The position numbers were made by a program, and so were the translations under genes. From positions 42,680 through 106,679 of the forward strand of contig CAZKGM010000008.1 in assembly GCA_964552395.1 (NCBI GenBank): a DNA stretch of 64,000 nt, given 5' to 3'. Below, one piece after another: positions 42,673-51,780 of this stretch. This stretch comes from JAJDNH01 sp964552395 (lineage in GTDB: Bacteria > Acidobacteriota > Thermoanaerobaculia > Thermoanaerobaculales > Sulfomarinibacteraceae). The notes beneath the pieces were generated by a model. The model was given only the letters and a program-made list of their open reading frames with translations. It did no database searches and was not told the origin of the DNA. Every line of letters starts with the position of its first letter. Position 1 is the stretch's first letter.

Positions 42673-43191
42673 ATGCTTCGCATCTACCTCGTGGGCTTCA
42701 TGGGCTGTGGGAAGACGAAAGCGGGAGAGGCACTTGCCGCCACGCTGGGGGTCCCGTTCGTCGACCTGGATCGGCTGATCAGTCAGAGCTTCGGGTCGAC
42801 GGTGTCGCAAGTCTTCTCACGGCACGGGGAGCCCGCGTTTCGCGCCGAGGAGGCTCGTCTTCTGAAGACGACGCTACAACGGCGGCGTGTCATCGTCTCG
42901 ACCGGTGGCGGCACCTTCTGTCACCGTTCAAACCGCGCCGCCATCCACGAGTCGGGGGGGATCTCGGTGTTCCTCGACGTGCCGTGGGAGGTCATTGTCA
43001 GCCGCCTTCCAGGGAAAAACCTCGATCGACCGAAGTTCGAGAGCGAGGCTGCCGCGCGCCGGCTGTTCAGCGAACGTGTTGCCGACTACCGGGCGGCCCG
43101 GATTCACCTCCAGCTCGGCGGTGACGAACCGCCCGATGAGGTGGCACGAAGGGTCGTAGCGGCGCTGCCGGGGATTCCGTGCGGTACCTGA
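42673..43191 (+). CDS. aroK: Shikimate kinase
   Basis: 172 residues from the ATG at 42673. Walker A is GFMGCGKT (8-15), the DxD-type motif is VDLDRLIS, followed by the shikimate-binding arginine region RHGEPAFRAEEARLL and Walker B-like VSTGGGTFC. The lid region LPGKNLDRPKF is present. It phosphorylates shikimate in the chorismate pathway. The frame is open far upstream through the end of accC, which is not part of the gene. No other aro genes are nearby. Overlaps the phosphoesterase gene by 13 bp. Confidence 0.9.
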   Translation: MLRIYLVGFMGCGKTKAGEALAATLGVPFVDLDRLISQSFGSTVSQVFSRHGEPAFRAEEARLLKTTLQRRRVIVSTGGGTFCHRSNRAAIHESGGISVFLDVPWEVIVSRLPGKNLDRPKFESEAAARRLFSERVADYRAARIHLQLGGDEPPDEVARRVVAALPGIPCGT

Positions 43192-43934
43192 TCCTCAGCG
43201 ACATCCACGCCAACTACGAGGCGCTGACGGCCGTGCTTCACCACGCGCGGCGGAAGCGGTTTTCCAGGGTCCTGTTTCTCGGGGACGCGGTCGGTTATGG
43301 GGCCTCACCGAACCAGGTGATGGAGTGGCTGACGTCGCTCGGGTCCCAGGTGGTGGTCGTGAGAGGGAACCATGACCGGGTGTGTGCCGGCCTCGACAGC
43401 GCGGAGTACTTCAACCGCTACGCCCGGCAAGCTGCCGACTGGACCCACGACCACCTGGAGGCCCGGCACCTCGAGCGCCTGCGGGCGCTGCCGGCCGGAC
43501 CGACGAGGATCGAGCCGAACCTGCTCATCTGCCACGGCTCCCCCGTGGACGAGGATGCCTATGTCTTCTCGGCTCACGACGCACTGGCCGCGTTTGCGGA
43601 GGTGACGGAGAGCGTGATCCTGTTTGGGCACACCCACGTGCCGTCGGCGTTCATTGCGGCGGCCGGCGGTGGGGGGCGCATGGTGCAGGTCCGCCTTCTC
43701 TCCGGCAAGCGAACGGTTCTCGACCTCAACGGCGACAGTCGGTACCTGGTCAACCCCGGCTCGGTCGGACAGCCGCGTGATCGCGACCCGCGGGCGGCCT
43801 ATGCTATCTACGACCACGGCATCCGTCGCCTGTACCAGTACCGGGTGCCATACCGCATCGACCTGGCCCGGCGCAAGATCCGCCAGGCAGGCCTGCCTCC
43901 GGTACTCGGTGACCGGCTGCTGTACGGCGCATGA
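43179..43934 (+). CDS. Calcineurin-like metallophosphoesterase (YfcE/MJ0936-type)
   Basis: 251 residues from GTG at 43179. Metal-binding motifs are complete: LSDIHANYEAL, LFLGDAVGYG, RGNHDRV, LICHGSP and LFGHTHVP, with NPGSVGQPRDRDPRAAYAIYD near the end, typical of the YfcE/phosphodiesterase subgroup. Likely a phosphodiesterase acting on nucleotide or other phosphoesters; substrate unknown. It overlaps both neighbours' ends closely, so it is translationally coupled to aroK and to the following fusion protein. Confidence 0.9.
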   Translation: MRYLILSDIHANYEALTAVLHHARRKRFSRVLFLGDAVGYGASPNQVMEWLTSLGSQVVVVRGNHDRVCAGLDSAEYFNRYARQAADWTHDHLEARHLERLRALPAGPTRIEPNLLICHGSPVDEDAYVFSAHDALAAFAEVTESVILFGHTHVPSAFIAAAGGGGRMVQVRLLSGKRTVLDLNGDSRYLVNPGSVGQPRDRDPRAAYAIYDHGIRRLYQYRVPYRIDLARRKIRQAGLPPVLGDRLLYGA

Positions 43935-43948
43935 AGGGAAGGCGGACA

Positions 43949-46354
43949 ATGCGGCTGAGACCTGCTGCTGCGCTAGGCCTGATCCTACTCGTTACGCTGG
44001 CGATCGCGGCACAGGAGCGATCGAGCGGCTCCGTGGAGCTGGAGGCGCGGCTTCTCCAGGCAGTGGACGAGGGCGCTCTGCCGGCCTCCATCCGCGGCGG
44101 GTTGTACGACTTTCCTGATCCGGCAGTCAGGGCGCTGGCCGTCCGCGTCATCGCGGTGGCCGCCAACCCGGGCTCCGACGTGCTCCTCGCCCGCTTCTTC
44201 CAGGATCGCGACGCCTGGGTGCGATCGCAGGTGATGCTGGCGGCCGCACGCGAGGGTGTCGATGCGAGTTGGCTCATCGGCCGGGGGTTGAGTGCGCCGT
44301 CCGTGCCCGTACGGCAGGCTGCGGTGTGGGCCGCTGCTCAGCATGCCGGCGACCTCGCGGCGCCTCTCCTGGCCCAGCTGCGGAAGGAAAAGGATCCGGC
44401 GGTCCTGGAAACGGGCCTCGCCAACCTCTGGCGCCTTGCGGCCGGTACCTGGGAGGGCCTGGCCGCACAGCATGCGGCCGACGCGGACCCCCTGCTTCGG
44501 CGCGCCGCCGCGTACTCGTTGGCGCGCAGCGGGGCAGCCTCCGCACGACCGGCCTTGCGCCGGTTGGTGAGCGATTCCGAGCCGGTGATCAGGGCGACCG
44601 CCGCGCGCGGCTTCGCCCGCGGCGATCTGCAGGCGGCTGACGCGGCGGTGCTCGCAACCGCGCTTCGAGACGCCGACTGGCGCGTGCGGGCAGCGGCATG
44701 CGAGGCGCTGGCTGCTCACCCGGAGGTCCGGGTCGGACCCGACGTGGCGGCGGCGATGACGGCGGCGCTGGACGATGCGGCACCGCACCTGATGGTGAGC
44801 GCTATTCACGCCGTGGCGGCCCATCCGGAGGCGGCGGCGGCGGCGCGTCTGACCACGATCGTGGACGGCGCCGATCCCTGGGCAGCGGGGGAGGCTCTGA
44901 ACGCGCTCGTCAGGCGCAACGAGACCGGGGCTGGCGCACGGGCCCTGGTGTGGCTCGCCTCGAGCCAACTTTGGCAGCGCCGGGCCGGCGCGCGGGCCGA
45001 GCCGTTCTTGACCGGCAAGGCCGCGGTCGAGGGGCGACGTTTGATTCTCGCTGCCGAGCCGCCGGTCATTCTCGCGTGGCTGGAGGAGGCCGCGGGGGCC
45101 GATCGCCTGCCGCCGGCTGATGTCCTGCGCCCTCTGCTCGGACACGCCGACGCCGCGGTGCGTGCTGAGGCGCTCGACCTTCTGGGTCAACAACACGCAG
45201 CGCCGGACCGGCAACGCTTGCTGGAGCTGGCTGCTGCCTGGCGGCAGGACACGATCGGGGATGCGCGCGCGACGGCCCTGCGGCTTGCCTTTGAGGCGGC
45301 GTCCGACGAGACAGGGCGGCGCGAGGCGCTGGAGGCGGCCCTGGCCGAATCGGACTGGGCCGTGTCGGCGCCGGTCGTGGCGGCCGCGCGGTCGGCCGGG
45401 CTACGGGCTGCACTTCCTGCCCGCCCGCCGCGCCACGGTCACAAGTGGTATGCCGATCTCGTCACGTGGGCTCAGGACAACCACTGGATCGACGTGGCAA
45501 CGGTGCGCGGCACGTTCCGCCTTCACCTTGACGCGGCGACGGCGCCGATCACGGCGAAGGAGGTGTGGGACCTTGCGCGGGCGGGTTTCTACGACGGCTT
45601 GACCATCCACAGAGTGGTTCCCGACTTCGTGGTTCAGGGCGGTGATCCACGCGGTGACGGCTGGGGCGGTCCGGGCTTTGTGCTTGCCGACGAGCCCTCC
45701 CTCGAGCCGTTCGACTCGTGGCGCGCCGGCATTGCCACCTCCGGCCCCAATACCGGCGGCTGCCAGCTGTTCGTGACGTTGCTGCCGGCGGACCACCTCA
45801 CCGGACACTACACGAACTTCGCGCTGGTGACGGCCGGACGCGACGTCCTGACCCGCCTCGAGGTGGGTGACACAATCCGTGGCATGACCTGTGCCAGCGG
45901 CAGCGAACCGCCGCCGCCGGTTCCGGTTCTGGTCGGTAGGATCGGCTGGGACGACTTGTCGGCGATCACGGGCTGGAAGAGCGAGGCAGAAGAGTACGAC
46001 CCGGACCCGGCGGCGATCGGGAAGCTCCGCGAAGTGCGCGGACACTACCGGATTCTGTCGGTGCTTGGAAGCTGGTGCTCGGACTCGCGGCGAGAGGTTC
46101 CGCGGCTCATCAAGGTGCTGAAGGAGGTCGGCGGAGACCATTTCACCCACCAGATGATCGGCGTTGATCGCACGCTGGTGGTGACGGCGGCCGACTTCCC
46201 GGACGGCCTTCTCGAACACAAGAAAGCAGAGCGGGTCCCCACCATCATCGTTCTCGACGGAGATGGCCAGGAGCTGGGACGTGTCGTGGAAACAGCCGAG
46301 ATGCCACTGGAGCAGCTCCTGGTCGAGCTCGTGGGACCCTCGGAGGGATGGTGA
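43949..46354 (+). CDS. HEAT-repeat / cyclophilin / thioredoxin-like fusion protein
   Basis: 801 residues from the ATG at 43949 (GGAAGGCGG site). Signal peptide (ALGLILLVTLAIAAQE). Residues about 25-500 are HEAT-type repeats rich in Ala, Arg and Asp (VRALAVRVIAVAAN; VRAAACEALAAHPEV). A cyclophilin PPIase follows (about 518-645) with the active-site pattern HRVVPDFVVQGGD, GPNTGGCQLFVT and LTGHYTNFALV. The last ~105 residues are thioredoxin-like (LSVLGSWCSDSRREVPRLIKVL, then a cis-proline VPTIIV), with WCSDS in place of CxxC, so only one cysteine is at the redox site. A periplasmic foldase is the likely role. Confidence 0.85.
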   Translation: MRLRPAAALGLILLVTLAIAAQERSSGSVELEARLLQAVDEGALPASIRGGLYDFPDPAVRALAVRVIAVAANPGSDVLLARFFQDRDAWVRSQVMLAAAREGVDASWLIGRGLSAPSVPVRQAAVWAAAQHAGDLAAPLLAQLRKEKDPAVLETGLANLWRLAAGTWEGLAAQHAADADPLLRRAAAYSLARSGAASARPALRRLVSDSEPVIRATAARGFARGDLQAADAAVLATALRDADWRVRAAACEALAAHPEVRVGPDVAAAMTAALDDAAPHLMVSAIHAVAAHPEAAAAARLTTIVDGADPWAAGEALNALVRRNETGAGARALVWLASSQLWQRRAGARAEPFLTGKAAVEGRRLILAAEPPVILAWLEEAAGADRLPPADVLRPLLGHADAAVRAEALDLLGQQHAAPDRQRLLELAAAWRQDTIGDARATALRLAFEAASDETGRREALEAALAESDWAVSAPVVAAARSAGLRAALPARPPRHGHKWYADLVTWAQDNHWIDVATVRGTFRLHLDAATAPITAKEVWDLARAGFYDGLTIHRVVPDFVVQGGDPRGDGWGGPGFVLADEPSLEPFDSWRAGIATSGPNTGGCQLFVTLLPADHLTGHYTNFALVTAGRDVLTRLEVGDTIRGMTCASGSEPPPPVPVLVGRIGWDDLSAITGWKSEAEEYDPDPAAIGKLREVRGHYRILSVLGSWCSDSRREVPRLIKVLKEVGGDHFTHQMIGVDRTLVVTAADFPDGLLEHKKAERVPTIIVLDGDGQELGRVVETAEMPLEQLLVELVGPSEGW

Positions 46355-47313
46355 TGAGTGCCGAGATCGCGATCACCTGGCCGTTTCCGGGAGATTTCGT
46401 CGAGCGTCTGAGGGGGTTGCATGCCGCCCGTATCCGGCGGGACACGGACCCGCTCGACGAGACCGGTCTGGCGGAGTTCATCGGGCGGGCGGAGGCCGTC
46501 GTGACGCTGCTCGCGGATCCGATGACCGACAGGGTGATGGCGGCGTGTCCACACCTCCGCGTGGTGGCCAACTGCGCCGTCGGCTACGACAACGTCGATC
46601 TCGAGGCCGCCAGGCGCCGCCGGATCTGGGTGACCAACACTCCCGACGTGCTCACCGAAGCCACTGCCGACCTCGCCTGGGCGCTGATTCTCGCCGTGAC
46701 GCGACGGGTCGTGGAGGGCGACGCGATGGTTCGCGACGGGTCCTTTCACGGCTGGCGGCCCGACCTCCTGCTCGGCACGGGCTTGCAGGGCAAGACGCTG
46801 GGGATTATCGGCTACGGGAGGATCGGACAGGCGGTCGCCCGTCGTGCGCTCGGCTTCGGAATGGATGTGGCATACGTTGACTCGGAAGAGCGGCCAATCC
46901 CGGCGGTGTCCGCCAGACGCGTCCCGCTCGAGGAGCTGCTCGCGACCAGTCGGGTGGTGAGCGTGCACTGTCCGTTGACTCCCGAGACTCACCACCTGCT
47001 CGACGAGGGCAACCTGCGGCTGTTGCCGCGAGGCGCGTTCGTCGTCAACACCGCCCGCGGTTCCGTGATCGACGAGGGAGCCCTGGTGAGCGCATTGGAC
47101 TCCGGCCGTCTCGGGGGCGCTGGGCTCGACGTGTACGAGGACGAGCCCCACGTCCACCCCGGCCTGTTGGGGCGAACCAACGTGGTGCTGCTGCCGCACG
47201 TGGGCTCGGCGACCCGGGAGACCCGCACCGCCATGGCCGAGCTGGCGGTCGAGAACGCGGTGGCGGTGCTCGACGGCCGCGAGCCTCCCACGCCGGTGAT
47301 CCGGGGCGGCTGA
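46354..47313 (+). CDS. D-isomer-specific 2-hydroxyacid dehydrogenase (glyoxylate/hydroxypyruvate reductase type)
   Basis: 319 residues; the ATG at 46354 is 7 bp after GGAGGG, a better fit than ATG 46348. Substrate domain halves flank a Rossmann domain with GIIGYGRIGQAVARRA. The catalytic Arg is in NTARGSVIDE, the Glu in the DVYEDEP segment and the His in LLPHVGSAT. The GyaR/GRHPR-like start (TWPFPGDFVERLR) and VANCAVGYDNVD support a D-glycerate/glyoxylate reductase over a phosphoglycerate dehydrogenase. Overlaps the preceding stop by one base. Confidence 0.88.
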   Translation: MSAEIAITWPFPGDFVERLRGLHAARIRRDTDPLDETGLAEFIGRAEAVVTLLADPMTDRVMAACPHLRVVANCAVGYDNVDLEAARRRRIWVTNTPDVLTEATADLAWALILAVTRRVVEGDAMVRDGSFHGWRPDLLLGTGLQGKTLGIIGYGRIGQAVARRALGFGMDVAYVDSEERPIPAVSARRVPLEELLATSRVVSVHCPLTPETHHLLDEGNLRLLPRGAFVVNTARGSVIDEGALVSALDSGRLGGAGLDVYEDEPHVHPGLLGRTNVVLLPHVGSATRETRTAMAELAVENAVAVLDGREPPTPVIRGG

Positions 47314-47326
47314 AGGGAGGAGCTCG

Positions 47327-47510
47327 ACCACGGATTTCACAGATTCCACGGATTCAGCAGAGACGGCGCCAGAGGCTCCTGGTGGACCCGAGTTGATCTG
47401 AGCCGCCTGACATCGGTTGGTCCCCCAAGGGCGGCAGGCACCCCGCCGGTCTTCTTCCTCCAATCTGTGTAATCCGTGGTTTCTCTTGGTAGTCCGTGGT
47501 TCTCTTCTTC
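47327..47510 (-). repeat. Dispersed ACCACGGATT-type repeat, copy 1
   Basis: About 184 bp. It starts ACCACGGATT and ends with AATCCGTGGT followed by a second GTCCGTGGTT, so its ends are inverted repeats. Read on the minus strand it matches 49941-50124 in order: CCACGGATTACACAGATT, AGAAGAAGACCG-like, ACCGATGTCAGGCGGCTC, and an AGAGGC..CTG.CGCC stretch. A REP- or MITE-type intergenic element is likely. Confidence 0.7.
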
Positions 47511-47685
47511 AACGGGGGAGGAACCGAGCCACCCATGAAACTCGCAGCATGAGTGTGCCTCGACCTTTCGAGGATGATGACCCGCAAGAGGCCAGGAAGA
47601 TGTTCCCTGGCGGCTTGATCGTCGTCCCATGGCGATCGGGTGCGTGCAGGCAGGCGGCCTGGTTCGAAGGGGTAGGCAGGGCCCC

Positions 47686-47694
47686 TGCTACAAT
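47686..47694 (+). promoter_or_regulatory. Extended -10 box of a probable leaderless glycosyltransferase transcript
   Basis: TGC-TACAAT, exactly 6 nt, then the GTG at 47701. No ribosome site lies between. Confidence 0.45.
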
Positions 47695-47700
47695 GCGCCG

Positions 47701-48462
47701 GTGAGCGCTGACAACGTGGCTGCCGCCGGCTCTCCTGCCGGGTCTTCCTCTGCCGCCGACGGTTCCTCGAAGCTGATTCCCGAGCTCTCGATGGTGATAC
47801 CGGCCTACAACGAGGAGGCGATCCTGCCTGTAGCCCTCGCTGAGGCCGAGGCGGCAGTTGAGCGATTCTGTGAGCGATGGGAGATCCTGGTTGTCGATGA
47901 CGGGTCGACCGATGCCACACCGCGGATTCTCGCCGACTGGCACCGGCGTGAGCCCCGCATCAAGGTCCTGACTCAGAGCCCGAACCAGGGGTACTCGAAG
48001 GCCCTGATTCGCGGCTTCGGCGCCGCCGAGTATGCCGCTGTCTTCTACACCGACGCCGATGCACAGTTCGACCTCGCCGAGATCGACCGGCTTTACCCAT
48101 ACCTGGCGGAGGCCGACATGGTGACCGGCTACCGCGTCGGTCGGAAGGATCCGTGGATCCGGCTCCTCACCTCGGCGACCTACAACCGGTTGCAGGCACT
48201 GGTTCTCGGCCTGAAGGTGCGCGACGTGAACTGCGCCTTCAAGCTCTTCCGGAGGTCGGTCTTCGACCGGATCGAGCTGACGAGCGACGGCTTCCTGATC
48301 GATGCCGAGCTGTACGCGCGCGCTCAACGGGCCGGCCTGCGCTGGGTTCAGGTTGGCGTGACCCACCGCCCGCGTGAGCAGGGGAGCTCGACCGTAGGTG
48401 TCGGCACCATCGCCGAGACCCTGCGCGAGCTGATGGCCCTGCGCCGCACCCTCCGGTCATGA
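47701..48462 (+). CDS. Family 2 glycosyltransferase (dolichol-phosphate-mannose-synthase-like)
   Basis: 253 residues from the GTG at 47701. GT-A fold motifs: MVIPAYNEEA, VVDDGSTDAT and the metal-binding FYTDADAQFDLAEID. CAFKLFRR and DGFLIDAELYARAQ are typical of the DPM1-like subgroup that loads a sugar on a polyprenyl phosphate. No membrane helices. It overlaps the ArnT-like gene by ATGA; the pair would make a lipid-linked sugar and transfer it in the periplasm. Confidence 0.9.
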   Translation: MSADNVAAAGSPAGSSSAADGSSKLIPELSMVIPAYNEEAILPVALAEAEAAVERFCERWEILVVDDGSTDATPRILADWHRREPRIKVLTQSPNQGYSKALIRGFGAAEYAAVFYTDADAQFDLAEIDRLYPYLAEADMVTGYRVGRKDPWIRLLTSATYNRLQALVLGLKVRDVNCAFKLFRRSVFDRIELTSDGFLIDAELYARAQRAGLRWVQVGVTHRPREQGSSTVGVGTIAETLRELMALRRTLRS

Positions 48463-49928
48463 CGCGGCGTCGTTTCTGGGCCCTTCTTGCCGGCTTCCTC
48501 CTGCTCCATCTCGTGCTCGCCGCCGCGCTGCCGCTGTCCGGTGACGAGGCCTACTACTGGGACTGCTCGCGGCACCTCGACTGGAGCTACTTTGACCAGC
48601 CGCCACTGGTGATCTGGGCGATGGTGCCGTTCCGGGCCGTCCTCGGCGAAACGCGCCTGGCGGTACGAGCACCCGCGGTGATCGCGAGCTTGCTCGCAGG
48701 CGTCTTCCTCCTCGGGCTGGCCCGGCGTCTCGGCGGTGGCGAGCGCGAGGCGGGTTGGTCGTACGTGATGCTGCACGGAATGCCGCTCTACTTCATCGGC
48801 GCCTTCTACGCCTCGACGGATGTTGCCATGGCGACGGCGTACCTGGGCGCGACCTGGGCGGCGGTCGCGCTCGCCCAGGGCGAGCGCCGGGCGTGGTGGG
48901 GGTTCGCGCTGGCGATCGGTCTCGGGTTCCTGGCCAAGTTCCCCGTCGTGCTGGTGCTGCCGGCGCTGGCGCCGGCGTTGATGGGTGGCGAGGTGAGGCG
49001 CCAGCTGCGGACGGCAACACCGTACCTGGCGGCGGTGCTGGCGATCATTCTGACCGCGCCGGTGTGGGTGTGGGGCGCCCGCCATCACTGGGACAACATC
49101 GTCTTCCAGCTGGCCGGGCGCCACAGTGGCGGGGGCTTGAGCCTGCGCTACCTGGGGGAGTTTATCGGCGCCAACCTGCTGCTGGCGACCCCGTTCCTGG
49201 CCGTTGCCATGGCGGTGGCCTGGGTGCTGGCGTGGCGCCGCCGGGATCCGGCCTGGGCCGCCCTCGCCGTTGCCATGGCGTCGCCGTTCCTGCTGTTCGG
49301 CATGGTCGCGCTGAAGGAGCGGGTCGGCGCACACTGGGGCGGGCCGGGTCTCCTGCTGGGCATGGCGGCGGTGGCCATGGTGCATTTCAGGGCCCGCCGC
49401 GCGCTGGTCGCCGCCGGCATGGCGTTCGGGCTCCTGCTGTCGGCGGCGGTGGTCGCGGTGGCAGCCGTGCCCGAGCCCCTGCTCAGCCTGCATTGGTCGT
49501 ACGCCGGCAGCCCGCACCGGATCTCCACCGCCAAGCTCGCAGCAGCCGTTGGTAATCGGGAGATCGAACGCGAGGTGGCGCGGCGCCTACGGCCGGGCGA
49601 GCTGGTGGCGTCGGAGAGCTACAGCACCGTCCATTTGCTGGCCTTCCTGTCCGGAGGCAAGCTCCCCACTCGCCTCGCGAACATCAGGGCGGGCAAGCAC
49701 GGTCTCGCTTCGCTGTACTGGTACGAGCCCGAGTCGCTGACGGGCCGCAACGTGCTCTTCGTGACCGAAAAGAGCGATGTCGAGCCGGCGCTGCGGCGCC
49801 TGTTCGCCTCGGTGAGCGTGGAGGAGCCGATCGAGATCCGACGTGGCGGTCAGGTGGTACGGACGGTGCGCGTGCTCGAGTGCCGCAACCTGCTGCACCC
49901 GGAGGGCGCCTTCACCCGCCTTCCCTGA
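48459..49928 (+). CDS. ArnT/PMT-like (GT39/GT83) membrane glycosyltransferase
   Basis: 489 residues with about ten membrane helices in the first ~350 residues. The catalytic acidic motif after TM1 is LSGDEAYYWDCSRHLDWSYFDQPP, as in ArnT-like enzymes (GDEA-Y-W, then YFDHPP-type). GAFYASTD and FLAKFPVVLVLPALAPAL follow the family pattern. A periplasmic C-terminal part lacks clear features. It probably transfers a sugar from a polyprenyl-phosphate donor, made by the GT2 partner, to lipid A, protein or glycan. Acceptor unknown. Confidence 0.88.
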   Translation: MTRRRFWALLAGFLLLHLVLAAALPLSGDEAYYWDCSRHLDWSYFDQPPLVIWAMVPFRAVLGETRLAVRAPAVIASLLAGVFLLGLARRLGGGEREAGWSYVMLHGMPLYFIGAFYASTDVAMATAYLGATWAAVALAQGERRAWWGFALAIGLGFLAKFPVVLVLPALAPALMGGEVRRQLRTATPYLAAVLAIILTAPVWVWGARHHWDNIVFQLAGRHSGGGLSLRYLGEFIGANLLLATPFLAVAMAVAWVLAWRRRDPAWAALAVAMASPFLLFGMVALKERVGAHWGGPGLLLGMAAVAMVHFRARRALVAAGMAFGLLLSAAVVAVAAVPEPLLSLHWSYAGSPHRISTAKLAAAVGNREIEREVARRLRPGELVASESYSTVHLLAFLSGGKLPTRLANIRAGKHGLASLYWYEPESLTGRNVLFVTEKSDVEPALRRLFASVSVEEPIEIRRGGQVVRTVRVLECRNLLHPEGAFTRLP

Positions 49929-49940
49929 AACGAGGAATCG

Positions 49941-50140
49941 AACCACGGATTCCGAAGAAGAACCACGGATTCCACGGATTACACAGATTAGAAGAAGAAG
50001 ACCGACAGCCTGTTTGGCGTCCCCGGAGACGAACCGATGTCAGGCGGCTCCTACTAGCCCCGAGCCCAGCAGAGGCCTCTGCCGCCACCTCATGAAATCC
50101 GTGAAATCCGTGTAATCCGTGGTTAGATCCTTCCTCCGTG
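49941..50140 (+). repeat. Dispersed ACCACGGATT-type repeat, copy 2 (inverted relative to copy 1)
   Basis: Begins AACCACGGATT, repeated at 49961, and ends AATCCGTGGTT (50114-50124), with another CCGTGGTT at about 50136. It matches the reverse complement of 47327-47510, including GAACCGATGTCAGGCGGCTC. It fills the gap between two converging operons. Confidence 0.7.
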
Positions 50141-50154
50141 GTTGAGCCTTCCTA

Positions 50155-51780
50155 TCAGGCCCGGGTGGTCAGCGAGCGTTTCCAGAGGGCGACGGCCGCG
50201 ATCGCGCTGAGCAGTCCGGCGACGACCTCGGGGCGCCCGGCCAGCACTCCCGGCCGCCAGCTCCCGCCAAGGTCGCGGATGACGTCGGCGATGACGGTGC
50301 GTCCCGTGCAGACCACGGTCCACAACACACCGCCGGCCGCGATGGCGAGAAAGCCCATGCCGCCTGCACCGAGGGCCGCATCGAGCCACTCGGCCCCTTC
50401 GCCCTGGTCTGGACGTGGACCCATGGCGACGCCGAGCGAGCTCATCCAGAGTGCATACCAGGGGACCAGCCACCAGCCGGAGGCGGCGGAGCGTGTGGGA
50501 CCGACGACGAGCTGCGATGCGGCGAACAGGCCGCCCGCAAGGGCGAGAGGCGCCAGCGTCGCGACCAGAACCGCTGCCAGAAGGGCCTGGCGTCGGGAGA
50601 CCGGGGCCGTTCGCCACCACCACACGGCGCGTCCTTCCAGAATCTGCGCCGGATAGGCGAACCGGAGCGCCATGGCCGCGGCGAGGAGGCCTGCCAGCAA
50701 CAGGTTGATGAGGCCGGCGAGCTCGCGGGCCAGGGGTTCCGAGGTCGGGAGAGCGCGCAGGTTCTCAACGTAGACCACGCCGAGGGCGATCAGGTAGAGA
50801 GTCTGCGCCGCCTGTGCGGCGTCGCGCGCCAGCAGGCGCAGACGTGAAGCGACCAGCACGCCTACCGGGCTCCTCTCGAGGATGCGGTCGATGGGCCGCC
50901 ACAGCCTCGAAGGAGCTGCATGGGCCGCAGAGCCCGTGGCGAGGCGGGCGCCGGCGACCGGCGCCAGCCACCTCCATGCTCCGATCATGACCATGATCAT
51001 GGCCGCGGTAGCCACCGCCATCGGCCATCCGCGAGCGCCGGTTGCCGCCCCCACCGCCCACTGGGCCGGGTACGGTCCTGCCCCGGCGGCCGCCGGCACG
51101 GCCAGGGAGCCGAGCAGGGCCAGGGGGTCTGCCGTGGTCACGAAGCGTTCGGGGCGTAGCGCCCGCAGCCAGAGGACGGTACCGACGACGGCTGCGGTGG
51201 TCGTGGTCCAGGCCAGCGGCACGAGGATCCGACGCGGCACGAGGGCGGCCAGCAAGAGCGCGAGCACGATCCCGGCTGCGCTTGCGAGACCGAGCAGGGC
51301 GAGAATGCCGCAAACGATCTGCAGCGCGGCTGCGGTATCGTGGCGGAGGGAGTGCGCCAGCGTCAGCGCGGGCGGCAGGACAAGGACCGCCACCCACGCC
51401 TCGCCCGCCAACACCCGCCACCAGGCTTGCAGGGCGCGGTTGGAGGGTGGCGTCGGACAGGCGCCCCACCAGGGGTCGCTCTCCAGGACCTCGAGCTGGG
51501 GCAGTGCCAGGGTGACCGCCGAGGCGGTGGCGACGACCAGCGCGAGCTGAGCGACGACCACCAGACCGCGCGCGAGCAGCCAGCGGCCGGCCATGGCCAG
51601 CGCCGGTGGTAGGGCGAGGAGATGATGTGTCACCCGGGCGACGATCCACACCTCCGCCACCGCGAGCAGGACGACCGCCACCACGGTGCCTACAATCCGG
51701 GTCGGGCCGAGGCCCAGGAGCCGGCGCCGTCCCTGGCGGAGGTCGGTCGTGAGGCTCAGGAGGAGGAGGCGAGCATCCAT
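50155..51780 (-). CDS. ABC exporter membrane subunit
   Basis: 541 residues with about 12 predicted hydrophobic segments (for example IVGTVVAVVLLAVAEVWIVA and VVVAQLALVVATASAVTLAL). No nucleotide-binding motif. It starts inside the 3' end of the ATPase gene (25-bp overlap), so it is the dedicated membrane partner. Sequence does not point to a known subfamily; it resembles ABC-2-type permeases used for export or antibiotic resistance. Alanine/leucine-rich composition is high even for this genome. Confidence 0.75.
   Translation of the reverse strand: MDARLLLLSLTTDLRQGRRRLLGLGPTRIVGTVVAVVLLAVAEVWIVARVTHHLLALPPALAMAGRWLLARGLVVVAQLALVVATASAVTLALPQLEVLESDPWWGACPTPPSNRALQAWWRVLAGEAWVAVLVLPPALTLAHSLRHDTAAALQIVCGILALLGLASAAGIVLALLLAALVPRRILVPLAWTTTTAAVVGTVLWLRALRPERFVTTADPLALLGSLAVPAAAGAGPYPAQWAVGAATGARGWPMAVATAAMIMVMIGAWRWLAPVAGARLATGSAAHAAPSRLWRPIDRILERSPVGVLVASRLRLLARDAAQAAQTLYLIALGVVYVENLRALPTSEPLARELAGLINLLLAGLLAAAMALRFAYPAQILEGRAVWWWRTAPVSRRQALLAAVLVATLAPLALAGGLFAASQLVVGPTRSAASGWWLVPWYALWMSSLGVAMGPRPDQGEGAEWLDAALGAGGMGFLAIAAGGVLWTVVCTGRTVIADVIRDLGGSWRPGVLAGRPEVVAGLLSAIAAVALWKRSLTTRA

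Larger units (their letters stand above)
47314..47700. other. Intergenic region before the glycosyltransferases
   Basis: 387 bp with no supported gene. It holds repeat copy 1 (47327-47510) and the promoter box at 47686-47694. Confidence 0.55.
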
